From NCBI GenBank assembly GCA_030998225.1, contig JAPYXD010000522.1, positions 4,588,001-4,652,000 on the forward strand: a stretch of DNA of 64,000 bases, given 5' to 3'. The DNA comes from Diplolepis rosae. Its lineage: Eukaryota; Arthropoda; Insecta; Hymenoptera; Diplolepididae. This document shows positions 55,483 to 64,000 of the stretch, in pieces (the first letter of the stretch is position 1; each line of letters begins with the position of its first letter). The position numbers and the translations under genes were made by a program. The notes under the pieces are model-generated. The model searched no databases. It was not told the origin of the DNA and saw nothing but the letters and a program-made list of their open reading frames with translations.

Positions 55483-56681
55483 GGAGGTATTAGCCAAGAC
55501 TCTCAGCCTCATCCAGCAGGGTATGTTGAGAAATAACCCTGGCTACGTGAAGGACAGTGTGAACGAGGCTACAGAGGTGTTGAGTGGAATGCTCAACACC
55601 CATAAATGCCTTCTAGAAAGCGGGGTGGAAATCCAGAAGCTGAAATCCCACCCTGCCTCGAAAAAAATAGGTATCTTCCGACAACCGCGCTCTGCGCCTT
55701 TGGGAGAAAGCCAAAAAAGCTGACATAGGGGGAGAAGAGGATTGCTCCTTCTTCTCCCGAGGATCGGCTTCCCAAGAAAGGGAAAGGCGGCACATCACCC
55801 ACTTACGCTGCGGCCACCAGAGGCCAGACCCCACAAAAGGATGGGGAATGGCAGCTGGTGGAAAAGAAGGAAAAGAAAAAAAAGAGAAGAAGAAGAAAAT
55901 GGTTCCCATGCCCACTGCGCAGGAACCTAAAGCAAAAGGGGAAAACGCAGCGGCGCTCTCCGATCGCCAGGTCGGGCGACGCTATTAAGGTGTCGGCAAA
56001 GGACGGTGAGTCCTACGCCGAGATCCTGAAAGCCATGAAGGCGAAGGTATACCCCCACAATTCGGGAGCAGAGGTCCTCTCCATCCGAAGAACCAGGAGG
56101 GAGGAGATTCTTCTGGTCCTGAAGGGGGGTGGCGACGTAATGGCCTTCAAGAAGGCACTCGATCAGGTGGTCAGGGAGAAGGCCAACGTAAACTCTTTGG
56201 TCTCGAAGAGGACCCTCGAAGTTAGGGACCTCGACGAGACCGTCACAAGGGAAGATATTGTTGCCGTGCTATGCATCACGCTGGGCAAGCCAGAACTCGG
56301 GGACTTTGCAGGCTGTACAATCGCTTCAGCGGTGTGCAGACTGCGGTGGTCCGTTTAACCAAGGCGGACGCTCACAGCTTGTTTAGGCTCGGTAAGCTGA
56401 TAATGGGCTGGGTGAACTGCCGCATCTGCGAGCATGTCGAGGTAGCCCGGTGCTTCATGTGCCAGGGATATGGCCATGTGTCGCGCGGCTGCGCATTTCC
56501 AGGCATGGAGGATGCTAGCTGGAGGTGCAAGGGCGCGTCGCACGTGGCCAAGGAGTGCAAGGCTCCTCCTAGGTGCCTGACTTGTGCTGATAGGGGCGAA
56601 AAAGATGTCGCCCATGCTTCGGGGAGCGGTTTTTGCCCAGTATTTAGGGCGGTGCTCTGGAGGCTAATGGGCGGAAAGTGA
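55483..56681 (+). pseudogene. LINE ORF1 (gag) with three zinc knuckles, frameshifted
   Basis: N-terminal helical part TLSLIQQGMLRNNPGYVKDS (55490-55723, TGA). The frame then shifts; the Lys-rich linker and SYAEILKAMKAKVYPHNSGA lead to REEILLVLKGGGDVMAFKKA and KRTLEVRDLDETVTREDIVA (to 56358). A second shift at about 56330 is followed by VVRLTKADAHSLFRLGKLIM and three knuckles: CFMCQGYGHVSRGC, CKGASHVAKEC-type, and CLTCADRGEKDVAHASGSGFC. That is the standard order of R1-clade gag. It ends at TGA 56679. Two frameshifts at least. Confidence 0.8.
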
Positions 56682-57357
56682 AATTCCTACAGCTCAACCT
56701 CGGGGGAGGAAAGGGAGCCCAGGAACTTCTGATGCAGACTGCCGGGGAAAGGAGGGCCAATGTGTTGCTTATTAGTGAGCAACATAAATGGTCCGGGTTT
56801 TTACGTTCAGACGAGGAGCGAAGGGGTCAATTATCGATCTCATGATTTCTGCGCCCCGTATTGCCTCAAGGATAGGCGAATGGTGCGTTCTTGATGTAAT
56901 AACCTTGAGTGACCGCCGGTGCATCGAGTTCAGCATCCAGGAACGGACTCACCCAGGGAATGCAGGAAGGGGCAGCAAGGTGAGGAGCCTCTCCTCGAAC
57001 AAAAAACGATGCAGCAAAGACAAGCTATGCGAAGACCTCGAAGAAATCAGGCTCATAGATGAGCTTGGTTGGGCAAGGTCTGCTGGGTCGTTGGAGGACA
57101 CTGTCCGGGCACCGAGGCGGAAAGTGGTCGCAGCGTGTGACCACTCAATGCCTCGCCCTGGGCACGGGCGAACCGGGGACTCGACGTACTGGCGGAGCGA
57201 CCAGCTGTCCGTCCTGCGTCAAGAATGCCTCACAGCGCGGTGGAGATTTACCCGCTCAAAGGGTGATCCTATGCTGCGCGAGGCATGGAAAAAGCCGAAA
57301 TCAGCGCTGAGGCAAGGCATAAATAAAAGCCGACTTGAGTACTGGATTGATCGGTGA
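56679..57357 (+). pseudogene. LINE ORF2 N-terminal remnant (endonuclease, deleted)
   Basis: KFLQLNLGGGKGAQELLMQT and NVLLISEQHKW give the endonuclease start, overlapping the gag stop. About 200 codons are then missing and the text resumes at VFTFRRGAKGSIIDLMISAP (56790), through the SDRR site (SDHR in copy 2, so the catalytic His is replaced), to the linker LREAWKKPKSALRQGINKSR and a TGA at 57355. It cannot cleave target DNA. Confidence 0.75.
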
Positions 57358-57423
57358 GGTCGAGAAGGACCCATGGGGTCTCGCCTCCAAAATAGTCACC
57401 AAGAGATTGGTAACTAGAAGAAA

Positions 57424-57960
57424 TGTTACGTCCCAAGCAAAAGGCGAGAGTAGTTTGGATTTTGGATGCAAGGGAGGAGGTTAGCTGATTATATCAGGTT
57501 GGCAAGGCCTGATAATTTATTTTTGTTTGTGGGTACGTTGTCACTTGTCAGGTCTATGGCCCTGAGTTGCTCACAATGATAATGAAACACTGAATTTATG
57601 AATATATAAGATAATTTATTATAAATAAATAGGATTTTGCATAAGTTTTCACACAGAATGATACTTAAGTGATAACTTACTTGTCTACCTCTTAAATTAG
57701 ATTGCAAAAGAGAGAATTGTCGTTTTTTACTCCTGTAATTGCAAGTCAACGGCACAAATCCTTGCAGGATATTTGGGTTCCGTTTGAGTCTCCGTGAGGT
57801 AGCAAAACAACGATAAATCTTGCAGGAGGTATGGTGTAAAGGATGCAAGTCCACCAACTATCTAGCACTACTGTTTCCGGACTTGTACCACTCAAGGACC
57901 AAGGATTTCATTTACCAAGTACCGAAGGTACAATCTTGCTCATAAAAATCCACTTAGACT
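57424..57960. mobile_element. LTR/leader of an LTR retrotransposon (family C)
   Basis: Begins TGTTACGTCCCAAGC at the LINE breakpoint. 57597-57958 matches 36097-36556. The second LTR and right-hand target duplication were not found, so the element is probably truncated. A 122-codon minus frame (57489-57857) is a shadow shared in part with the other copy and carries no motif. Confidence 0.55.
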
Positions 57961-58021
57961 TACGTTTATCGCAGGGTCTGCTCATGACGTTGACTTTAAT
58001 ATAGTATAGTAGCATTTAATA

Positions 58022-58880
58022 AGATTGTAGGTTTGCCAATAGCTAAATCAAAAGTAGATGTTAGAATAGGCGGATTGAAATTTGAAACGACAATTTACAT
58101 TTTACCAAACCAAATCTTTAAAGAAATCGATGTCAACATTTACATTAACAATATACTTATTGCCATTAATTCTATTAACAGCTAGAAAAGGTACTGGAGG
58201 TATTAAAAAACAAAAACTTATCAATAAATATTTCTAAATGCAGTTTTTTCCGAAAGAAAATATACTATCTAGGCCGGGAAACATCTGCGGACAGGGTACG
58301 CTCTGGTCAGCATAAAATCTACGCGCTGATGAAGGCTGAGTTACCAAGAAACGTAAAACAGGTACGACAGTTTCTTGGTTTAGCTGGATTTCTCCGAAAA
58401 TTTATTAAAGATTTTGCAAAAAAAGTGGCACCTCTAACTAATCTTTTACGTAAAAATATTCCGTGCGAATGGAAACAGGAACAAGAAAATGCGGTTCGAG
58501 AAATGAAAGAAATCTTATCATCGCGACCGATTTTGACGATTTTCGACCCAAGTCTCGAAACGGACGTGCATACTGATGCAAGTTCCGACGGGTTAGGAAG
58601 AATGCTCATCCAAAAAGCTGGAAGCATGAAGCACTTAGTAGCTTATTACAAGTGGAAAACGTCACCAGAGGAACAAAGGTATCATTCATATGACCTAGAA
58701 ACACTTGCGGTTGTGGAAGCGTTAAAGAAATTTCGGGTATATGTTGAGATGCAGGTTTTTATACCAGGAACCTGGCAACTCTTAATATCTGCTAACCCAA
58801 CTGATTTTCACTTAGTTCGAAATTTACCTGCAGAGAAAATATTTAGCTTAGAATTTGTTAGGCGCCAGTCACTCCCTTGA
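58022..58880 (+). pseudogene. Ty3/gypsy pol fragment: protease-like, RT C-terminus, RNase H
   Basis: The first frame (58022-58185) has VGLPIAKSKVDVRIGGLKFE (protease-like) and then NIYINNILIAI, which sits where the catalytic YxDD of the reverse transcriptase belongs (reads YINN). After a shift: KVLEVLKNKNLSINISKCSF and a 183-codon frame (58329-58880) with PRNVKQVRQFLGLAGFLRKF, CEWKQEQENAVREMKEILSS and the RNase H entry TDASSDGLGRMLIQ. This is standard gypsy order with an internal deletion of most of the RT. It may be the interior of the element whose LTR begins at 57424. Confidence 0.75.
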
Positions 58881-59400
58881 GTGACAAAATGTTCACAAAT
58901 AAGAATGAGACTCGAAACCAACAACACTCAAAACAAGGCGGGGTCAAAATAAAGTCACAACAGTTTGACGGATAATAATAAATGAAAGCCAGAATTTAAT
59001 TATTTAAAGTAGGTTGGCTGAACAAATTTATTTAAATAAATGAAGACTCAATACAAATGAAAATTAGATGATAAAAGCCAAAATATCAATAACTAAATCG
59101 ATAAATAAAATGATATAAGCCTCGGATCTTTCCGAACCACGCGACAATATGGCGAATTCAATTTATTTTTACGCATCACCACCAGAGAGAATAATTTAAT
59201 AGAAATTTTACTCAATAATCAACCCGTTACTACCACAAGAAAATGTGAAGTTAATTAATGAATCAGGTATAAATTGTAACGTGGTAAATTACGTTAACTT
59301 TTTTTACCTCGACCGGCAACGACAGGATCGAGCCCAAGCCACCTTTTAATTAAAACTCAAAACTGTCAGGGATAGTCTGAGAGCTCTTCACAAAATTCTT
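58881..59400. other. no supported gene
   Basis: AT-rich with GTAACGTGGTAAATTACGTTA palindromic sequence at 59276. Composition shifts to GC-richer at about 59290. Confidence 0.4.
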
Positions 59401-59729
59401 TTATTTTTTATTGTTTTTCTGGCCGTTTTCTTTTTTATTTGTTTCATTGAAAAACACCAGCTTGAAAGGCGCCGCCAAGGGGATCGCTGTGTTACCATCG
59501 CACGCAGAGGGGTTCACAGGCAAGCCACAGAGGGCATCACCCAGCAGGCATGGCATCTGAAACGACCACGTACTGCAGCCCATGGTTTCCAACACCGTCG
59601 CACCATTATTATTATAATTAATATAGAGAGGGCATGACGGGTTGGAACAATTAGAAATTGTATTATACATTTTAAACTAGCCTTATCTATTTGTAACTGC
59701 TGTGTTGTGCAGTGCAAACTCAACGTAGT

Positions 59730-59983
59730 TTAAACGCACCCCTCTACGTTTTAAGCCAATGGGGCAAGCTGACCGATAGAAGCTTCAGCTCATTGGTTGC
59801 CTGGCGCCGTCGTCCTCACAAGACGAGTCGCCCGCGCAAACCTGAGCTTCATGCGCGTGCGCTAGCCTTTCCAGCTGATGTAATGAAACTGCGCGACACC
59901 TTTGACGCGCAGATTTATTCTGTTGTTGCAATCTGAGGGGCAAATAGCCAAAGAAGGGAGATTGTTAAGAGTTGCATCCTTTA
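59730..59983 (+). promoter_or_regulatory. GC-rich promoter-like region with CCAAT motifs
   Basis: AAGCCAATGGGG (59753) and an inverted CCAAT (CTCATTGGTT, 59789) lie within the most GC-balanced part of the right third. They are 200 bp upstream of an ATG followed by a perfect donor. Inferred promoter only. Confidence 0.3.
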
Positions 59984-60661
59984 ATGGACGCCACCGGAGA
60001 TTTTGATTTGGACGCCATTAGGCGCGAGATCGCGGCCAGATCCTCGGTAAGTCTTTGAGACTCTATTCCGGGCTGTATTAAAATTCTTATTCTTTTTTTA
60101 ACCATGGCTCTCAGGCTCCCTTAGAGCTCTGCCTCTTTTCTTGTACCACGAGCCATGTTGGCCACGATATTTTGATAATTTTTGTTGTCAGCTCTTTTGA
60201 ATTTGTATCGAGCCTGGGCCTTGCTCGATAACTAAATAAATTGTAGCTTAGTTCTTATTTGCTTAATTTATTTTATTTGCACAAGAGCTTCTATGTTTAG
60301 GTTAAGATTCCTTTCCTAACCTAAAACCTTGCCTGATCCGGACTCCCGAATCCATAATCACCCTAGCCGGAAACCCTGCTTGGCTTCGCCATTTTTTTGC
60401 ATGCTAAGCTTTTATTTTCAGGGTCGTTGCTTTTATAAATATGGCGTCGAGAGACGCCAGGCGCTCATTATTTTAGCCGCCTTAGTAACGCCGGTGACAC
60501 CGAGGGTAATCCCGAATCCTCGGGTCCGCTTTGTTAAATGCTTTTTATTTCTGACGTTTCAGCGGAGGTCACCCGTTATAAAATACAAAAGAGAGCACTC
60601 GCGAATACAAGAGAGAGGCGTAGTGGGCTCGGCGTGTATAACAGACGCCATCAAGCGTTAA
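59984..60661 (+). CDS. possible two-exon gene, product unknown
   Basis: Exon 1 is 59984-60046 (21 codons, MDATGDFDLDAIRREIAARSS), followed by a consensus donor GTAAGT. A good acceptor (TTTATTTTCAG) precedes exon 2 at 60422-60661, open in the matching phase for 79 codons to TAA. Exon 2 includes YGVERRQALIILAALVTPVT and KYKREHSRIQERGVVGSACI. A second small intron is possible inside exon 2 (GTAATC to TTTCTGACGTTTCAG, in phase). The region is GC-richer than the rest, as expected for a host promoter and gene start. No domain is recognised. It could also be the 5' part of an unrecognised transposon. Confidence 0.4.
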
Positions 60662-61956
60662 AGTCGATACTGTCAATTTGCTCGGAATCCCGAGCCACTT
60701 GCCAAAAAAAAATTTAGAGAAACTAAGCTTACGCTACCTGTATGACGTCTTGCAGTTCCGGCACAAATCGCAATACAAACTCGCCTTCCATTCGTGATTG
60801 GTGCAAAAATAAAACACTTAAAATCTTCCTTGGGAGACAAAACTGTCGCAGCTTTCACTTTGAGTCGCAGGAAGAGAGTAGCGAAGGACGTCGCGACGCC
60901 AGCAAAGTTCCCGACCTGCCACACGAATTAAACGCGTGACCCAATCGTGGACCCGGAAGCAGGTCACATGTCACATTTCTACTAGACGACTAGGCAACCC
61001 GTTCCTAGTACAGTAAATGCCCTCGGCAAATAATTTTTATAAACACGCGGTTCTCTCTATTACTGCGAACAGAGCGTGTGGTACGTTGGCACTGTGTTAG
61101 GTAATGTCCAACCGTGTTAAATTACATAAATTTAATATCTCTAGTGTCTAAAATACTAAATATCAAGTCCTGGGGTCTATGTGCCCCAGGATACGTCTTC
61201 CGGGTCACGTGGTGGCAGCTGGTCGTTCTGTGCGTCGCTCTCCAACGATCGATGGTGGCGATGATCGAAGCATCGACATCTGGAAGCTCGCAACTCGACA
61301 TGGCGTCTAGTGTCTACTTCAGCTCGGTAGCCGGTTGTGCCGCATCTCCAACGCCGCTGTCCTCTGGTGCAGTGTGCTCAGATCGGACACGCACACCATG
61401 GGCACACAATTACAGGCTACGTCCGTGCAGGCCGTGTTCGCGAGCATAGGCGATCGCGGCCACTATACTTTGATCCTGTTTTGAGCTTACGCCAGATGGT
61501 GCCGAAGTATAATTTCTTACACCTCACCCCGCTGACCAGCGCACCGTAGTTGCTAAGATGCTAACGGACAGGAAGAAACTTCGAGGTTAAATAAAATTAT
61601 GTAAGTAATTATTATTAAGTATTCGAATCGCATTAATAATCTTGCTTTTTTGTGATTGCAGTTTCCTGAATAGTTCATCCTTACATATATATAGTTTCAA
61701 TGGATGAATTTTGTGAAGTACTATCAGGCTTAACACAAAACGAGGTGGTCACCTGAGCGTCCCAAAACTGCAGACACATTAATTTGAATTAATTAAGACG
61801 GAAAAGAAATTACCTATGTAGAGCATTACCCGAAAGTCGGAAATCATCAACTGGCCATCATACAAGACAGAAGAATTTATAAATATCACAAATAGGTGAG
61901 TCTATCGCTCACTTTGTATCAAACTTAGCAATACTTTTCAAATCCGAGGATAGCAG
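60662..61956. other. GC-richer DNA; possible LINE gag remnant at 61180-61500
   Basis: In 61330-61490 a frame reads CPLVQCAQIGHAHHGHT and VRAGRVREHRRSR. The spacing recalls the zinc-knuckle region of Jockey-type gag proteins but with most Cys lost. The rest, including the 83-codon minus frame 60673-60924, has no support. Confidence 0.25.
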
Positions 61957-61960
61957 TTAA

Positions 61961-62625
61961 GGTAGTTCGTTCACAAAAATTAGACTTCAGGCAAAAATAG
62001 ATAATTTTGCTTTCAAGAATAGCGATATTATTATTGAAGGGCTAATTTGAAAGAGAAAAGATTATTTTTCATGAAAAAAATTTGAAACACAAAAAAATAA
62101 TGTTATTAATAAATTTTATTTTTGCCCAAACTTATTTTCTTATCGCTTCGAGCCAAATTTTTAAAAATGATGCAATTCTAATTAATCACGGTTCATTTTT
62201 TCACGAAAAAGATTCTCTACAACATGACTGTTTCCTACTTTTTTAAATTGAATTAATTATTATCAAATACAGCAATTTGTTTATAAAAATTTTATTTTGA
62301 AAAATTGTTTTTTTATAATTCCAGCCATTAAAAAATTCATTCTTAAAAATTGGAGACGGTCAAGTTGTAGAGAATCTTTTTCCTGAAAAAATGAACCGTG
62401 ATTTATTAGAATCGCATCATTTTTAAAAATTTGGCTCGAAGCGATAAGAACATAAGTTTGGGTAAAAATAAAGTTTATTAATAAAATTATTTTTTGTATT
62501 TCAAATTATTTTCATGAAAAATAATCTTTTCTCTTTCAAATTAGCCCTTCGAAAATAATATTGCTATTCTTGAATGCAAAATTATGTATTTTTGCCTGAG
62601 GTCTAATTTTCGTGAACGAACTACC
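61961..62625. mobile_element. long-arm foldback MITE, TSD TTAA
   Basis: A 665-bp near-palindrome. The left arm (61961-62255) begins GGTAGTTCGTTCACxAAAAT and the right arm (62345-62625) is its inverted copy, about 90 percent alike, around a spacer of about 90 bp. TTAA flanks both ends (61957-61960, 62626-62629), the piggyBac-type target. No coding. Transcripts through it would form a long hairpin. Confidence 0.85.
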
Positions 62626-62900
62626 TTAAGGCCATTGGTCAACCAGTACAGTTTAGTAAACCAATAAAATCAATTTCCTCGTAGATGTTTCGACAACAAT
62701 GATTTTTCTGCTAAATTTTAGGACGCAGTAAAGGACATATTAACGGAAGGCTGCAGAATAATTAGTTTTCAACAATTACAAATATTTTAGTATACAACAT
62801 GCTCGTAATGTTTGAATACCTTCTTTCTGTTGTAAATTATGTTCCGAGTAAGTGAAATAACCTCTTTAAGTAAGTGAAATCCATAAGTTTTAATGAAGAT
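62626..62900. promoter_or_regulatory. 5' region of the THAP-like ORF
   Basis: The frame of the downstream ORF is closed by TAA at 62871, so the first ATG at 62901 is the likely start if this is a first exon. No TATA box is evident. Confidence 0.3.
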
Positions 62901-64000
62901 ATGAAGCCGAGTAAAATATCCAAAGATAAGCAGAGGTGTTCGGTATTGGAATGCCCATCCAGTCGTCGTGAGAAGTCGCATCGCTTCCCAATAGACAAAA
63001 ATGTTGGCATGAAATGGATTGAAGCCACAGGCAATCTAAATTTTCAGGAGCTCACCTATCGGCAAATTCACGACAAGAAGTATTGTATTTGTTGGAAAAA
63101 TTCCCAAAAGCACGATTACTTGTACGGTGTCCGTAGTAAATTAAGAGAAGGAGTAATCCCAATACTCTTGTTGCCTGGACACAAGAAAAGTGCTTCATGC
63201 AAGAAAACAAACTATCCAAAAATCGATTTGGAAGTAAAAGAGAATTCACCCACTGCAATAAATGTCACTCCAACGGCAAAACAATTTACTCCAATGAATT
63301 ATACTAATTGGATTGCAGCACAGCCTGGAAACATTACTTCCTGTCGAAGAAGTTCTGTGCTTGCTTCTGGGCAGTTGGAGGAAGATAACATCAGCGAAGT
63401 TGGTATTTTGACGCCAAAATCCTCAAGAAAAAATAGTGATCAAATGTTCACTTCTATGCCGAAAGCTCATAATGAGAAATTTTCGAGGAATCTCTTCTCT
63501 GAATTTGATCCAGCTAATATGCAGGAAATTTTAGATCAGGAGGGTTCGATCAATTCCAATTCTACTTCTTCTTTAGGACATGATGGAATGTTTCGAAAAA
63601 TCAAATCAGAAAGGTATAGTCCGAATATTGCAACTGCTGAGAAGTCATTAAAGTCTGAAAATGTTGAATGTTCAGATTTCTCACAAAAGAAGAAATCCCC
63701 TCTCTTATCAAGACCGTCGAAACGTATAATGCGGAGTGCTACAGACTTAGATGAAAACACGAGCATGTACTGCAAGCAAGGAAAGAGTTACGAAAGTACA
63801 GAAAAAGGAAAAAACGGTATTGTTTTGAGCATTCTTTTAAACATTTTGACTTCGAAACAAAGTACACTAAAAAGCGTTAAACCCTGTACCTTTTGCATTG
63901 CTACATTGCGTACATCGATTTACAGTCTGCTTTGTGGTACTATTTTATCGATTAGTTTATTTATATTACAAAATAATATAATCAAACAGTCATCGGCAAC
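62901..64000 (+). CDS. THAP-like domain protein, 366+ codons, runs off the right edge
   Basis: Open from ATG 62901 to the last base with no stop, the longest uninterrupted frame in the window. Residues 1-93 resemble a THAP (C2CH zinc finger) DNA-binding domain: C13-x4-C18, then KSHRFPIDKNVGMKWIEATG (the RFP...W block), then YCIC and KLREGVIPILLLPG near residues 61-93, where THAP domains have their C-x2-H and the closing P. The C-x2-H site reads C64-W-K-N67, so the zinc-binding His is Asn (AAT for CAT). Residues 94-300 are Ser/Lys/Glu-rich linker. From about residue 305 the sequence turns hydrophobic (GIVLSILLNIL, then SIYSLLCGTILSISLFIL), possibly membrane segments, or a read past an exon end. 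THAP domains occur in host regulators and at the N-terminus of P-element-type transposases. Which applies cannot be decided without the C-terminus. Confidence 0.65.
   Translation, partial: MKPSKISKDKQRCSVLECPSSRREKSHRFPIDKNVGMKWIEATGNLNFQELTYRQIHDKKYCICWKNSQKHDYLYGVRSKLREGVIPILLLPGHKKSASCKKTNYPKIDLEVKENSPTAINVTPTAKQFTPMNYTNWIAAQPGNITSCRRSSVLASGQLEEDNISEVGILTPKSSRKNSDQMFTSMPKAHNEKFSRNLFSEFDPANMQEILDQEGSINSNSTSSLGHDGMFRKIKSERYSPNIATAEKSLKSENVECSDFSQKKKSPLLSRPSKRIMRSATDLDENTSMYCKQGKSYESTEKGKNGIVLSILLNILTSKQSTLKSVKPCTFCIATLRTSIYSLLCGTILSISLFILQNNIIKQSSA

Larger units (their letters stand above)
55480..57423 (+). mobile_element. R1-type LINE copy 4 (gag plus partial ORF2), cut by an LTR
   Basis: The most complete gag of this LINE (55480-56680). 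It is followed by the start of ORF2, an internal deletion in the endonuclease, and the linker before the reverse transcriptase. At 57423 the sequence GTxACTAGAAGAAA, which continues as LINE in copy 2 (20355), is replaced by TGTTACGTCCC, the start of an LTR. Confidence 0.85.

Noticed and set aside
59401..59670. 89-codon minus-strand ORF with many Cys
   Set aside because: No splice support, no zinc pattern, and it overlaps the GC-rich region where long chance frames are common.
1..64000. tRNA, rRNA, riboswitches, bacterial operons, phage or CRISPR systems
   Set aside because: No cloverleaf with matching A and B boxes was noticed, and intron-containing genes plus eukaryotic retroelements exclude a prokaryotic reading.

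Overview
The window looks like repeat-dense insect genomic DNA. The evidence is an AT-rich background, R1-type non-LTR retrotransposons, several mariner/Tc1 lineages, TTAA-flanked MITEs, LTR fragments, and small exons with short introns bounded by GT-AG sites. There are no operons, Shine-Dalgarno sites, CRISPR arrays, or tRNA or rRNA genes that I can see. I cannot name the species. A gall-forming or parasitoid hymenopteran, or a sap-feeding insect, would fit, but that is a guess.

Layout. 0-2 kb: one candidate host exon (minus strand) and a solo LTR. 2-8 kb: nested transposons (repeat family Q, a TA-flanked 28-bp-TIR element, and a 3.1-kb element with a decayed transposase). 9.1-12.8 kb: an A/B dimeric satellite. 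13-16 kb: an internally deleted Tc1/mariner element, repeat family R and a MITE. 16.5-28 kb: a multi-exon minus-strand gene. Its 3' exons D-E-F lie at 17.4-18.0 kb and exons A-B-C at 27.0-27.7 kb. The roughly 9 kb between them holds a LINE, an inverted-repeat pair and a foldback element. 28-36 kb: family Q and R copies, a second LINE gag and two mariner pseudogenes. 36.5-42.6 kb: family P repeats, a LINE remnant, a second copy of gene exons D-E-F and a solo LTR. 42.6-50.7 kb: a decayed cluster of virus-like genes (chuvirus-type glycoprotein, two dsRNA-binding domains, F/errantivirus-type envelope, Cys-rich fragments), broken by a piggyBac-type MITE, a mariner and a TA-flanked element. 51-59 kb: a GGCCCAG-motif element, a promoter-like LTR start, another LINE copy and gypsy pol. 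59.3-61 kb: GC-richer DNA with a possible two-exon gene. 62.0-62.6 kb: a long foldback MITE. 62.9 kb to the right edge: a 366-codon open frame with a THAP-like domain that runs off the window.

Most striking result. In the duplicated D-E-F gene segment the introns and flanks differ by about 4-6 percent between copies. The exons differ by about 28, 10 and 23 percent, and I counted about 40 amino-acid-changing codons against 5 silent ones. Introns more conserved than exons is a pattern known from rapidly diversifying insect effectors and venom genes. I do not recognise the protein family, and all counts were made by eye.

Most other sequence is dead transposon. The mutually nested insertions (TA element in Q, MITE in the glycoprotein, LTR in P, LTR in LINE) give a relative order of events.
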